A DNA stretch of 64,000 nt from Sphingobium terrigena (GTDB lineage Bacteria; Pseudomonadota; Alphaproteobacteria; Sphingomonadales; Sphingomonadaceae). This document shows, piece after piece, positions 43,427-51,961 of this stretch. The notes under the pieces were generated by a model. It did no database searches, was not told the DNA's origin, and was given only the letters and a program-made list of their open reading frames with translations. Every line of letters starts with the position of its first letter. Position 1 is the first letter of the stretch. The stretch covers positions 124,001 to 188,000 of the forward strand of contig NZ_QVRA01000006.1 of NCBI RefSeq assembly GCF_003591655.1. The letters are read 5' to 3'. Made by a program: the position numbers and the translations under genes.

Positions 43427-43588
43427 ATGCAGTTCATTCGTAAGATGCTGAAGAACGACAAGGGCGCGACCGCCATTGAATATGGCCTGATCGCGGCTCT
43501 GATCGCTGTCGCCGCCATCGGCGCGATGACCAGCCTGGGCACGAAGCTCGGCAGCACCTTCAACAATGTTTCGGGCAACCTCAAGTAA
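43427..43588 (+). CDS. Flp/Fap-type pilin, second copy
   Basis: This 53-residue gene starts at ATG 43427 after a clear AAGGAGA site. The product MQFIRKMLKNDKGATAIEYG... has the prepilin peptidase site G|ATAIEYG, the hydrophobic LIAALIAVAAIGAM and a polar TFNNVSGNLK end. It is closer to the canonical Flp length than the first copy and is probably the major subunit. A strong terminator follows. Confidence 0.92.
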   Translation: MQFIRKMLKNDKGATAIEYGLIAALIAVAAIGAMTSLGTKLGSTFNNVSGNLK

Positions 43589-43610
43589 GCCCGACACACT
43601 GTCGAACCAG

Positions 43611-43642
43611 GGGGCGGCGAAGGCAACTTCGCCGCCCCTTTT
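43611..43642 (+). terminator. Rho-independent terminator after the second flp
   Basis: Perfect 11-bp stem GGGGCGGCGAA/TTCGCCGCCCC (43611-43621, 43628-43638) with a 6-base loop, then TTTTCG on the plus strand. It stands 22 bases after the flp stop and 10 bases before the convergent protease stop. Confidence 0.9.
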
Positions 43643-43651
43643 CGTTTGGCG

Positions 43652-45130
43652 TTACCAGGTCACGATCTTCACCCGCTGCCCCGGCCGCAGAGAGGCATTG
43701 GCGGCCAGCGCGTTGATCGTCAGGAAGCGCTCCAGCTGATAGTCGCTATAGGCCATGCGGCGGCTGAGCGACTGGACCGTATCCCCCGCCTTCACCGTCA
43801 CCACATCCACCCGGCGCGGCTTGATCGCGGCGGCTTCCTGGGGCGAGAGGCGCTGGACCGACTGCACCATCGCATTGAACGGGCCGATGCCCTGGCCCGC
43901 CGCGGTCAACAGCAGGAAATGAAAGGCTTTGCCGCCACCAAAATCATAAGCAAACACAGTCGCATCCACCGCGCCCGACTGGCTGTTCGCGCGCACCGTG
44001 CGCCACGCAGCAGGCAGCCCGTTGATGGTCGTCCGCCGCACCTCGCCCTCCGGCACGCCACCATTCGCCCCGCCCAGCTTGGCAAAGACGCTGTCGATAT
44101 AGGCCGGCAGATTGCCGGAATAGGGGGCTGCGCCAAATTGCGCCTGCCCGCCCGATCCAGTCACCGACACCGCGTCCGCGCCATTTTCCATGCCAAAGCC
44201 GGTCGGCGCGGTGAAGGTGAGGCGCAGGTCGGGATGACGAAAGCGATTACCCTCGATCACGCCCTGCCGGGGATCATCGCCATAGAGCAGCCCGTCGAGC
44301 GCATTGAGGAAGGCGTCGCGGTTGCGCACCACGCTCTTCGATCCGCTGCCCGCTGCGCCCTTGGCGGCGCGCGCGACCCGGGACGCGGGGTCAGGATGGG
44401 TGCTGGCCCATTCGGGCATCGTCCGCGCGCTGCCCGCGACTCGCGCATCGAGATTGCTCTGCGCCGCCAGCGACGCCAGCATCCCCGACAACGCACGCGG
44501 ATCATAACCGCCCGATGCCAGATAACGGATGCCCAGATCGTCCGCCTCATATTCCTGCGTGCGGGAAAATCGCAGCGTCAGCAACTGGCTGCCCGTGCCA
44601 ATCCCTTTCTGGATCAGCCCGGCAAAGCCCGAATCGCCCAGCAATGCGCCCGTCAACACGCCCAGCAGCGCGCCGCCAATCGCATTGCGCTGCGCCGCCT
44701 GTTGCCGCCGCTGGCCATGGCGCGCCGCGACATGCCCCACTTCATGCCCCAGCACCCCGGCCAGTTCCGCCTCATCATTCATCAGCGCCATCAACTGGCG
44801 TGTGACATAGATATAGCCGCCCGGAATCGCGAAAGCGTTGTTGACCGGCGAATTGAGCAGGCTGACGGTAAAATCGCTCTGCGCGTTGGACAGGCCGGAC
44901 TGCACCGCGATGCGACGTCCGACACTCTCGACATAGCGCGCTTGCGGCCCGGCATAGGGACCGCCAAATTCCTTGAGCAGTTCAGGATGCTGCTTGGCCC
45001 CGCTCGCCTTGTCCTGCTGGCTGATCGACGACACGGTCCGTATCGCACGCTGCTGGCCGATGACGGCAGGCGCAGCCACCAGCGCCGCCATACCCACACC
45101 GGCGCACGCCAGCGACAATTTCCAGTTCAT
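43652..45130 (-). CDS. Periplasmic M48 family metalloprotease with LysM-like C-terminus
   Basis: The 492-residue protein has a signal peptide (ACAGVGMAALVAAPAVIGQ), an M48 peptidase domain with the zinc motif HEVGH at residues 129-133, and the third ligand in EYEADDLG about 70 residues later. A central uncharacterised region follows, then a C-terminal LysM-like module (VVTVKAGDTVQSLSRRMAYSDYQLERFLTINAL). It resembles BepA/YfgC-type outer-membrane quality-control proteases, but with LysM in place of TPRs. The LysM module suggests peptidoglycan attachment. It is transcribed alone from the accA side. Confidence 0.88.
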   Translation of the reverse strand: MNWKLSLACAGVGMAALVAAPAVIGQQRAIRTVSSISQQDKASGAKQHPELLKEFGGPYAGPQARYVESVGRRIAVQSGLSNAQSDFTVSLLNSPVNNAFAIPGGYIYVTRQLMALMNDEAELAGVLGHEVGHVAARHGQRRQQAAQRNAIGGALLGVLTGALLGDSGFAGLIQKGIGTGSQLLTLRFSRTQEYEADDLGIRYLASGGYDPRALSGMLASLAAQSNLDARVAGSARTMPEWASTHPDPASRVARAAKGAAGSGSKSVVRNRDAFLNALDGLLYGDDPRQGVIEGNRFRHPDLRLTFTAPTGFGMENGADAVSVTGSGGQAQFGAAPYSGNLPAYIDSVFAKLGGANGGVPEGEVRRTTINGLPAAWRTVRANSQSGAVDATVFAYDFGGGKAFHFLLLTAAGQGIGPFNAMVQSVQRLSPQEAAAIKPRRVDVVTVKAGDTVQSLSRRMAYSDYQLERFLTINALAANASLRPGQRVKIVTW

Positions 45131-45201
45131 CCCCTAATCTCCACCTCTGTTACCCCATCGTAACGAGAAGAGGGGCCGAAGCGTTCCCCGTCAAGCGCCT
45201 C

Positions 45202-46146
45202 TCAGGCACCGATGGCGAGAAATTTGTCCGCCCGGTCGGTGCGCAGCGCCTGCGCATCCATGCCGTCCATCGCCGCCAGTTCCGCCTCGATCGCCGCGCC
45301 CAGGCTGGCAATCGCCTCGACGGGATCGCGGTGCGCCCCGCCCACCGGCTCCGGCACGATCGTGTCGATCACGCCCAGATTCTTCAGATGCTGGGCCGTC
45401 ACCTGCATCGCCGTCGCCGCGTCGCTGGCCTTGTCGGCGGTGCGCCACAGGATCGACGCACAGCCTTCGGGCGAAATCACCGAATAGACTGCATGTTCGA
45501 ACATCAGCACGCGGTTCGCTGCCGCCAGCGCGATCGCGCCGCCCGACCCGCCTTCGCCAACCACCGCCGCGACCATCGGCACGCCCAGCTTCAGGCACGC
45601 CTCGGTCGACCGCGCAATCGCTTCGGCCTGGCCCCGTTCCTCGGCCTGCACGCCCGGAAAAGCGCCCGACGTATCCACCAGCGTCACCACCGGCAGGCCG
45701 AACCGGTCGGCCAATTCCATCAGGCGGATCGCCTTGCGATAGCCTTCGGGCTTGGCCATGCCGAAATTATGCCGCACCCGGCTGGCGGTGTCGTCGCCCT
45801 TTTCATGGCCAATCACCATCACCCGCCGCTCGCCCAGCGTCGCAAAGCCGCCCAATATCGCCTGATCGTCGGCGAAGGCACGGTCGCCCGCCAGCGGCAG
45901 GAAGTTATCGAACATGCCCGCGACATAATCCTTGAAGTGCGGACGTTCGGGGTGGCGCGCCACCTGCGTCTTTTGCCAGGGCGTCAGCTTGGCGTAAGTG
46001 TCACCCAGCATTTTCGCCGCGCGCGCTTCCAGCGTCGCAATCTCGCCGTCAATATTGATGTCACCAACGCTGGCAGTGGCGCGCAGTTCGACAATGCGCG
46101 CTTCCAGTTCGGCAACGGGCTTTTCAAATTCCAGAAAGCTGACCAT
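45202..46146 (-). CDS. accA: Acetyl-CoA carboxylase carboxyltransferase subunit alpha
   Basis: AccA with AccD transfers the carboxyl group from biotin to acetyl-CoA, making malonyl-CoA for fatty acid synthesis. The 314-residue product shows [51 protein letters not shown], and the oxyanion loop [11 protein letters not shown] followed by [13 protein letters not shown]. It lies 11 bases downstream of xerD on the same strand, a pairing common in alphaproteobacteria. Confidence 0.97.
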   Translation of the reverse strand: MVSFLEFEKPVAELEARIVELRATASVGDINIDGEIATLEARAAKMLGDTYAKLTPWQKTQVARHPERPHFKDYVAGMFDNFLPLAGDRAFADDQAILGGFATLGERRVMVIGHEKGDDTASRVRHNFGMAKPEGYRKAIRLMELADRFGLPVVTLVDTSGAFPGVQAEERGQAEAIARSTEACLKLGVPMVAAVVGEGGSGGAIALAAANRVLMFEHAVYSVISPEGCASILWRTADKASDAATAMQVTAQHLKNLGVIDTIVPEPVGGAHRDPVEAIASLGAAIEAELAAMDGMDAQALRTDRADKFLAIGA

Positions 46147-46157
46147 GGCGCATGGCG

Positions 46158-47087
46158 TTAGGGCGATGACGCGTCGTCGTCAACGCGCGGCTGCGGCATT
46201 TTCGGCACCATCTGCCCCAATGGATGGCGGCTATTGACCAGTTCGACCAATCGCCGACTATCGACATGGGTATAGATTTGCGTCGTGCCAATGTCCGCAT
46301 GGCCCAGCATCGACTGGAGCGCGCGCAGATCCGCGCCGCCCTCCAGCAAATGGGTAGCGAAAGCGTGGCGCAGCACATGCGGGCTAACCCTTTCGGGCGC
46401 GATGCCAGCCGCCCCTGCCAGCGCCTTGACGATCTGGTAAAGCCGAATGCGGCTGAGGTAACTTTTCCCCGACGGAAACAGCCAAGCGCTATCCGACGGC
46501 ACATGCGCCAGCCAGGTGGCGACCGCAGCGCGCGCCCGGTCGGAAATCGGCACCAGCCGCTCGCGCCCGCCCTTGCCCTTCAGGATCAGGAAGGGCCGGT
46601 CCGCCGCCAATGCCCGGCGCGGCAGCGACACCAGCTCGGTCGCGCGCAGCCCGGAGCCGTACAACAACTCGATCAGTGCCGAGAGCCGCAGGTCGCCGGG
46701 CGCGGGATGCGCCACCGCCAGCCGCTCGGCGATCAGCGCGAACAGCATATCCACCTCGGCACCCGACAATATCTTGGGCAGTGGCCGCCGCATCACCGGG
46801 CGCGGCAGCGCACTGGCGGGATTGTCCGCCCGCAGCCCTTCTTCCTCCAGAAAGCCATAAAAGGCCCGGAGCGCCGACGCCTTGCGCGCCACGGACGATG
46901 CCGCCAGTGCCGCCCATTCGCCCGCTAGCCTGCCCAGCGCCTCCTTGCTAGCCCCGGCCAGCCCGCCGATCAGCGTGGCGGCACCGTTCAGGTCGGCGCG
47001 ATAGGCCAGCAACGTATTGCGCGACGCGCCCCGCTCCGCCGCCATCATTTCCAGAAAGCGGTCGATCAGGGCATCATCATCACCCAT
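46158..47087 (-). CDS. xerD: Site-specific tyrosine recombinase XerD
   Basis: XerD with XerC resolves chromosome dimers at dif. The ATG at 47085-47087 overlaps the upstream stop codon (TGATG) and gives 309 residues. The N-terminal SAM-like core-binding domain is followed by catalytic residues Arg148 (GSGLRATEL), Lys172, His237 and Arg240 ([10 protein letters not shown]), His263 ([10 protein letters not shown]) and the nucleophile Tyr272 (IYTHV). It is a housekeeping recombinase, not a sign of an integrated element: no attachment site or phage gene is near. Confidence 0.95.
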   Translation of the reverse strand: MGDDDALIDRFLEMMAAERGASRNTLLAYRADLNGAATLIGGLAGASKEALGRLAGEWAALAASSVARKASALRAFYGFLEEEGLRADNPASALPRPVMRRPLPKILSGAEVDMLFALIAERLAVAHPAPGDLRLSALIELLYGSGLRATELVSLPRRALAADRPFLILKGKGGRERLVPISDRARAAVATWLAHVPSDSAWLFPSGKSYLSRIRLYQIVKALAGAAGIAPERVSPHVLRHAFATHLLEGGADLRALQSMLGHADIGTTQIYTHVDSRRLVELVNSRHPLGQMVPKMPQPRVDDDASSP

Positions 47088-48898
47088 CAGAGCCGCGTGA
47101 TCGCCTCCGCCGCGATCATCCGCGCTTCGGGGTCCAGCCCGACACGATGCAGCGCGGCGACGACATGATAGAGATGCCCCGGCGGCAGGCGGTTCCAGTC
47201 GCCCCCCTGCATCCCCACCGCCGCCAGCAGGGCGACCGTACCCTTTTCGCCCCGCTGCGCCGCCGCGCCGATCGCGCGCGCCCAACGGCTGTTGGCGGCA
47301 AGGTTCACCCCATTATCCTGCGCCAGGCTGGCCGCATCATCAGCCGACAGCCGCGCCAGACCGGCCAGCGCCGCGATCAGCATCCGGCCCTTCTCCGGCC
47401 CGGCCTCGCCGACATAGGTCGATACCCGGCCTTCGTTGATGTCCACCACGCGGCTTGGCGCGCCGACCGCCAGCAGGCCCCAAAATTGCGCCGCGCCATC
47501 GCCGTTCAGCTGCCCCAGCGCCCGCGCCCAGCGCGCCGCGTTGCGATCATAACCAGCGGTCATCATCGCCGCGACCAGATTGGCCGCATCGCGCGCATCG
47601 GCCTGCGCCACGGGCAGGGCCGCCGCCGCCCGCGCCGTCGCGATCAGCCCGACATAGTCGGGCCGCGCGCCATCCTGCCACCATGTCTGCATCGCGCCGA
47701 TCCGCTCACCCACGGTCGCCCCGGCATAAGCGGTGCGCAGCGCGTCGATCCGGTCGGCGACCTCCACCGGGGCATCGCCATCGGCCGCCAGCTGGCTGTA
47801 GAAACCGACCAGCGCCGCGTTGGAAAACACCCCCAGCCGCGCCGCAATCTCCACCGCAGGCCGCCGCCGCACCGCTGCCAGCGCGGGCGCGCGCGCTTCC
47901 CACGCCCGCACATGCGACCCGACCGTGCCATAGAGCGTATCGGGAATTTCGACATTCAGCGCCGTTGCCAGACCAAAGCGCCAGGCGGTCAGCCGGTCCA
48001 CTCCGTCCCACTCAATCTTCACCGACCGGCGCGCATTGAACCCGGTGCCGACCACCTTTTCCGCCAGCCGATAATCGATGCCGCGCACCACACCGCGCCG
48101 CTGCGCCTGGTTGAGCGCGCCGCTGGCTGACCCCTGATCGCCCGACAGTGCCGGACAGATCGCCCGCGTCATGTCCCAGCCCGGTTCCTTGCTGAAACGC
48201 AGCGCACCCGCCGACAGCGGACACAGCCCGGCGGGGTCGGCGCTCGCCAGATAGGTCTGCATCGCAATGGCATAGAGGCGCGGGGAATAGCGGTCGGGAT
48301 CGACGCTCTGCACCATCATCCGCGCGCTATCCGCCTCACCCATGCGCAGCAACAACCATGCGCGCTCGGCCGCCCAGTCCGCTCCGTCAATGTCGCGCGG
48401 CGTATCCACCGCCGACAGCAACGTCCGCCGCAACAGGATCGCGGCCCAGCGCGACATGATCGGCGCATGGGTCTGCTGCATCAGCGTGGCCAGAAACTTG
48501 CCCGACTGCCCGCCAAAAGCGTTCGGCTCCATCCCGCGTGTCGCGGGCGTCAGCGGCCCGATGCGATCCAGCGACCGGCGCGCCGTTTCGGGCAGATCAT
48601 ATTTCGCCTTCTGCGCCGCCAGCTCTTCGGGCGTCAATTCGTCTTCGGCCGCATTGGCCGCCGTCGGTGGCAACAGCGACAGATCGGGCGGGGTCGCCGG
48701 ATTGAGCGACGGGGCAGGCACGACACCCGGCGTCGATCCCGGCGCGGGGCGCGCGGGCGTTGGCGCAGGCGCTTCTGGCGCATCGCCAAAACCGGGCGGC
48801 AACAGCGATTCGGGCGCCTGTTGCGCCACGACCGGCAGCGCCAGTGCCAGCGCAAAGCTGCCCAGCGCCCATTTCGCCTTACCCCCGGACCTGCGCAT
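47087..48898 (-). CDS. Large uncharacterised exported protein
   Basis: I do not recognise a characterised family. The ATG at 48896-48898 gives 603 residues with a signal peptide (WALGSFALALALPVVAQQ). A Pro/Ala-rich linker follows (about residues 25-90), then a long alpha-helical region of roughly 480 residues with repeated Ala/Arg/Leu helices (for example RAWLLLRMGEADSARMMVQ and GLIATARAAAALPVAQADAR) that suggests TPR/Sel1-like solenoid packing. It lies 5 bases after a small membrane-protein gene and overlaps xerD by one base, so all three are co-transcribed. A periplasmic scaffold role is a guess. Confidence 0.8.
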   Translation of the reverse strand: MRRSGGKAKWALGSFALALALPVVAQQAPESLLPPGFGDAPEAPAPTPARPAPGSTPGVVPAPSLNPATPPDLSLLPPTAANAAEDELTPEELAAQKAKYDLPETARRSLDRIGPLTPATRGMEPNAFGGQSGKFLATLMQQTHAPIMSRWAAILLRRTLLSAVDTPRDIDGADWAAERAWLLLRMGEADSARMMVQSVDPDRYSPRLYAIAMQTYLASADPAGLCPLSAGALRFSKEPGWDMTRAICPALSGDQGSASGALNQAQRRGVVRGIDYRLAEKVVGTGFNARRSVKIEWDGVDRLTAWRFGLATALNVEIPDTLYGTVGSHVRAWEARAPALAAVRRRPAVEIAARLGVFSNAALVGFYSQLAADGDAPVEVADRIDALRTAYAGATVGERIGAMQTWWQDGARPDYVGLIATARAAAALPVAQADARDAANLVAAMMTAGYDRNAARWARALGQLNGDGAAQFWGLLAVGAPSRVVDINEGRVSTYVGEAGPEKGRMLIAALAGLARLSADDAASLAQDNGVNLAANSRWARAIGAAAQRGEKGTVALLAAVGMQGGDWNRLPPGHLYHVVAALHRVGLDPEARMIAAEAITRL

Positions 48899-48903
48899 GG
48901 GCT

Positions 48904-49092
48904 TTACTGGCCCAGCTTCTCGGCGGGGATGGCTTTCTCGACACGCTGCTGCGGCTGCTCGCCGCCGCGCGACCACAGGAAGGCCAGCAGCGCGACGACC
49001 AGAACCACCAGGACGATGGGCAGGATCGGCAGGCGCGTGCTACGACGGCGGCCAGCGCCCTCAAAACTGCTGAAATTGCGGTTGTTCTTCAT
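48904..49092 (-). CDS. Small single-span membrane protein
   Basis: The 62-residue product has a basic N-terminus (SSFEGAGRRRSTRLP), one membrane span (ILPIVLVVLVVALLAFLWS) and a polar C-terminus (GGEQPQQRVEKAIPAEKLGQ). The geometry suggests cytoplasmic N-in, periplasmic C-out. It is the first gene of the transcript that continues with the 603-residue exported protein and xerD, and is divergent from aroK across a 94-base gap. The function is unknown; its linkage suggests that it works with the exported protein. Confidence 0.78.
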   Translation of the reverse strand: MKNNRNFSSFEGAGRRRSTRLPILPIVLVVLVVALLAFLWSRGGEQPQQRVEKAIPAEKLGQ

Positions 49093-49186
49093 GAGTCCTT
49101 GCTACGGCTGGTCCCGCCATCGCGCGAAACGACAGGGAAAGATGCGATTTGCCTCTGTGACGGGTCGCTGTATAGCCCCGGTCGCC

Positions 49187-49735
49187 ATGCAGCGAAACAG
49201 CAAATTCCCGGCAACCAACGCCAAGCGCGGTCCCATCGTCCTGGTGGGCATGATGGGCGTGGGCAAATCCACCGTCGGACGGCGGCTCGCCGCGCGGCTG
49301 GGCGTGACTTTCGTCGATGCCGATGAGGAAATCGAGAAAGCCGCCGGGCTTTCCATCACCGAAATTTTCGCCCGCTATGGCGAACCCCATTTCCGCGACG
49401 GCGAACGCCGCGTCATCGCCCGGCTGATGGACGGCGCGCCCAAGGTGATCGCAACCGGCGGCGGTGCCTTCATGCAGGATGATACCCGCGCGCTGATCCT
49501 GGATCAGGCGACCGCCATCTGGCTGGACGCGGACATTGACGTGCTGGTCGATCGCGTCTCCCGCCGCGAAGGCCGCCCTCTGCTCAAGGATCGCGATCCC
49601 CGCACGGTGCTGACCGAACTGGCCGCGATCCGCAATCCGGTTTACGCGCTCGCCCCCATTCATGTGAAGAGCATCGCGGCCCCGCATGACATCACGGTCG
49701 ACCGCATCATGGAGCATCTGACGGCATGGCAATAG
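49187..49735 (+). CDS. aroK: Shikimate kinase
   Basis: Shikimate kinase phosphorylates shikimate in the aromatic amino acid pathway. The 182-residue product has the P-loop GMMGVGKSTVGRRLA, the substrate-binding DADEEIE and FRDGERRVI segments, GGGAF, and the LID Arg in EGRPLL. I take the ATG at 49187; an in-frame ATG at 49142 has a better Shine-Dalgarno sequence (AGGGAAAG) and would add 15 residues, so the start is uncertain. It overlaps aroB by 10 bases. Confidence 0.95.
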   Translation: MQRNSKFPATNAKRGPIVLVGMMGVGKSTVGRRLAARLGVTFVDADEEIEKAAGLSITEIFARYGEPHFRDGERRVIARLMDGAPKVIATGGGAFMQDDTRALILDQATAIWLDADIDVLVDRVSRREGRPLLKDRDPRTVLTELAAIRNPVYALAPIHVKSIAAPHDITVDRIMEHLTAWQ

Positions 49736-50832
49736 TCCCGGTCGCGCTCGGCGCGCGCAGCTATGATATCATCGTTGAGCAGGGCGCGCTCGACCGCGCT
49801 GGCGACATCCTGGCCCCCTATGCGCGCAAGGGACGGCTGGTCGTCGTCACCGACGCCCATGTCGCCGCAGCCCAGCTTCCCCGCCTCGACGCCAGCCTGC
49901 GCGCCGCCAATGTGACGCTCGAACCGATCATCCTGCCGCCGGGCGAACAGACCAAAAGCTGGCGGCATCTGGAACAGCTGCTCGACGCGCTGCTGGTGCT
50001 GGAGATTGAGCGCGGCGACCATGTCGTGGCCCTTGGCGGCGGCGTGATCGGCGATCTCGTTGGCTTTGCCGCCTCCATCCTCAAGCGCGGCTGCCACTTC
50101 ATTCAGGTGCCGACCACCCTGCTGGCCCAGGTCGATTCGTCGGTCGGCGGCAAGACCGCGATCAACACCGCGGCGGGCAAGAATCTCATCGGCAGCTTCT
50201 ACCAGCCCGCCCTCGTCCTTATCGACCCATCGACCCTCGACAGCCTGCCCGCGCGCGAAACCCGCGCCGGCTATGCCGAAGTCGTCAAATATGGCCTGAT
50301 CGACGATCCCGATTTCTTCGACTGGTGCGAAGCCAATGCGCAGGCGCTGCTGGCGGGCGACCCCGACGCCCGCACCATCGCCATCGAACGCAGCGTCCGT
50401 GCGAAGGCCGCCATCGTCGCCGATGACGAGCGCGAAACATCGGGCCGCCGCGCCCTGCTCAACCTTGGCCACACATTCGGCCATGCGCTGGAGGCCGACA
50501 CAGGCTTTTGCGACACGCTGCTCCATGGCGAAGGCGTCGCGGCAGGCATGGCCCTCGCCTTCCGCTACTCCGCGCGCCTCGGCCTTTGCCCGCAATCGGA
50601 TGCAGACCGCGTCACCGCGCACCTCAAAGCCGTCGGCCTGCCCCACAACCTCGCCACCGCCCATGTCACCGCCGATGGCGCAGCGCTGGTCGGCCATATG
50701 CTCCACGACAAGAAGATGGCGGCCGGCACCCTCCCCTTCCTGCTGGCGCGCGGCATCGGCCAGACTTTCCTGTCGAAAGACGTCGTGCTGGACGATGTGG
50801 CTGCGTTTCTGGACGCGGATCGGGCGGCCTGA
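49726..50832 (+). CDS. aroB: 3-dehydroquinate synthase
   Basis: AroB makes 3-dehydroquinate from DAHP, with NAD and a divalent metal. The 368-residue protein has the NAD-binding GGGVIGDLVGFAAS, the substrate loop QVPTTLLAQVDSSVGGKTAIN, metal ligands in the RAGYAEVVKYGLI region (Glu) and in LLNLGHTFGHALEA and LLHGEGVAAGM (His). The overlap with aroK indicates the usual aroKB operon. Confidence 0.97.
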   Translation: MAIVPVALGARSYDIIVEQGALDRAGDILAPYARKGRLVVVTDAHVAAAQLPRLDASLRAANVTLEPIILPPGEQTKSWRHLEQLLDALLVLEIERGDHVVALGGGVIGDLVGFAASILKRGCHFIQVPTTLLAQVDSSVGGKTAINTAAGKNLIGSFYQPALVLIDPSTLDSLPARETRAGYAEVVKYGLIDDPDFFDWCEANAQALLAGDPDARTIAIERSVRAKAAIVADDERETSGRRALLNLGHTFGHALEADTGFCDTLLHGEGVAAGMALAFRYSARLGLCPQSDADRVTAHLKAVGLPHNLATAHVTADGAALVGHMLHDKKMAAGTLPFLLARGIGQTFLSKDVVLDDVAAFLDADRAA

Positions 50833-50891
50833 ATCGCCTGCATCGCTCGGCGGTATGAAGGGATAATGTCCGGAACTACGCATTTCTTACA

Positions 50892-50979
50892 CCGTCATGC
50901 CAGCGTAGGCTGGCATCTCTCTTTTCTTTCAACGCCTTCGCCACAAAAAGTGAGATCCCAGCGTTCGCTGGGATGACGG
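50892..50979. repeat. Composite four-way palindromic element after aroB
   Basis: Outer arm CCGTCA/TGACGG (50892-50897, 50974-50979), hairpin TGCCAGC-gtag-GCTGGCA (50898-50915), middle TCTC/GAGA (50916-50919, 50952-50955) and hairpin TCCCAGC-gttc-GCTGGGA (50956-50973) abut without unpaired bases. The middle loop is 32 bases. It occupies the convergent gap between aroB and rpmE. Confidence 0.88.
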
Positions 50980-51012
50980 AAGTGGGTGACCGCAACAGTC
51001 CCGACAACAAAC

Positions 51013-51042
51013 AAAAAGGGCGCCACATCGGGCGCCCTTTTC
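51013..51042 (-). terminator. Rho-independent terminator of rpmE
   Basis: Stem GGGCGCC/GGCGCCC (51018-51024, 51031-51037) with loop ACATCG, followed on the minus strand by TTTTTG and on the plus strand by TTTTC. It lies about 25 bases after the rpmE stop and could also stop read-through from aroB. Confidence 0.87.
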
Positions 51043-51061
51043 TTCAAACCTTTAAGGCCGA

Positions 51062-51286
51062 TTACTTCTTCAGCGTCAGGCCGCCAAAGCGCTTGTTGAA
51101 GCGCGCAACCTGGCCGCCCTGATCCAGCTGACGCTGGCCACCGATCCATGCGGGATGCGACTTGGGGTCGATGTCGAGCGCCATCTTGTCGCCTTCCTTG
51201 CCCCAGGTCGAACGGGTCTGGAACGTCGTGCCATCCGTCATCTGGACGGTGATCATGTGGTAGTCGGGGTGAATCTCGGCCTTCAT
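51062..51286 (-). CDS. rpmE: 50S ribosomal protein L31, zinc-free form
   Basis: The ATG at 51284-51286 gives a 74-residue L31 starting [22 protein letters not shown]. The four cysteines of zinc-binding L31 are absent, so this is the C-minus variant, as commonly seen in alphaproteobacteria. The remaining segments [20 protein letters not shown] and FNKRFGGL are typical. It is transcribed alone, between two palindromic elements (50892-50979 and 51385-51468). Confidence 0.95.
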   Translation of the reverse strand: MKAEIHPDYHMITVQMTDGTTFQTRSTWGKEGDKMALDIDPKSHPAWIGGQRQLDQGGQVARFNKRFGGLTLKK

Positions 51287-51384
51287 GGCGTCATGCTCCG
51301 TAGTGCGCCGGTTCCGACCGGCTGTGGATGCGGGAAAAGTGCGAAGGCGCGCCGTTAGCGGGTTTGACGCGCCATGGCAATAGT

Positions 51385-51468
51385 CCGTCATCCCGGCGAA
51401 AGCCGGGATCTCCCTTTTCTTCGGATGCGACAGAGGAAGCGAGACCCCAGCTTTCGCGGGGGTGACGG
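51385..51468. repeat. Composite four-way palindromic element between fabZ and rpmE
   Basis: Outer arm CCGTCA/TGACGG (51385-51390, 51463-51468), hairpin TCCCGGC-gaaa-GCCGGGA (51391-51408), middle TCTC/GAGA (51409-51412, 51441-51444) and hairpin CCCCAGC-tttc-GCGGGGG with one A/G mismatch (51445-51462) abut without unpaired bases. It has the same outer and middle arms as the element at 50892, but different hairpin sequences. Confidence 0.87.
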
Positions 51469-51475
51469 GAATAGT

Positions 51476-51955
51476 TCAATCCTTGGGCGGATCGCTGATC
51501 ATCGCGACGAACTGCGCCTCGGCCGCCAGCTTGTCGCCCAGCATCGCCTTGCCCGCAAATTTGCAGATCGCGCCGCGATTCTGGGTCACTTCGACATGCA
51601 GGTCGAGCAGGCAGCCCGGCTCCACCGGCGATCGGAACTTCGCGCCGTCGATGCTCATAAAATAGACGAGCTTGCCCGAATCGGCCAAATTCATCGATTC
51701 CACCGCCAGCACGCCCGCCGCCTGCGCCATCGCTTCGACGATCAGCACGCCCGGCATGATCGGCCGGGTCGGGAAATGCCCCTGGAAAAAAGGTTCGTTC
51801 ACCGACACCGCCTTGATCGCGTGGATCGACTGGTTCGGCACCAGCGACACCACACGGTCGATCAGCAGCATCGGGTAACGATGCGGCAGCGCGGCCATGA
51901 CCCGACGGATATCCATCGGGCCACGCGCGCCTTCATTTTCGACTGCCCCCGTCAT
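51476..51955 (-). CDS. fabZ: 3-hydroxyacyl-ACP dehydratase FabZ
   Basis: FabZ dehydrates 3-hydroxyacyl-ACP in fatty acid elongation. The 159-residue hot-dog protein has [12 protein letters not shown], the catalytic His60 in [12 protein letters not shown] and Glu74 in [10 protein letters not shown]. It follows the skp gene with a 6-base gap. In LPS-producing bacteria lpxD precedes and lpxA follows fabZ; both are missing here, fitting a sphingomonad that makes glycosphingolipids instead of lipid A. Confidence 0.96.
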   Translation of the reverse strand: MTGAVENEGARGPMDIRRVMAALPHRYPMLLIDRVVSLVPNQSIHAIKAVSVNEPFFQGHFPTRPIMPGVLIVEAMAQAAGVLAVESMNLADSGKLVYFMSIDGAKFRSPVEPGCLLDLHVEVTQNRGAICKFAGKAMLGDKLAAEAQFVAMISDPPKD

Positions 51956-51961
51956 GCTGGA

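Noticed and set aside
46158-47087. Tyrosine recombinase as an integrase of a mobile element
   Set aside because: Sequence and its neighbours (accA downstream) identify housekeeping XerD. No attachment site, tRNA gene or phage genes are near.
48467-49186. Extension of aroK about 240 codons upstream
   Set aside because: The frame runs antisense through the two envelope genes. Shikimate kinase similarity begins only near 49187-49240.
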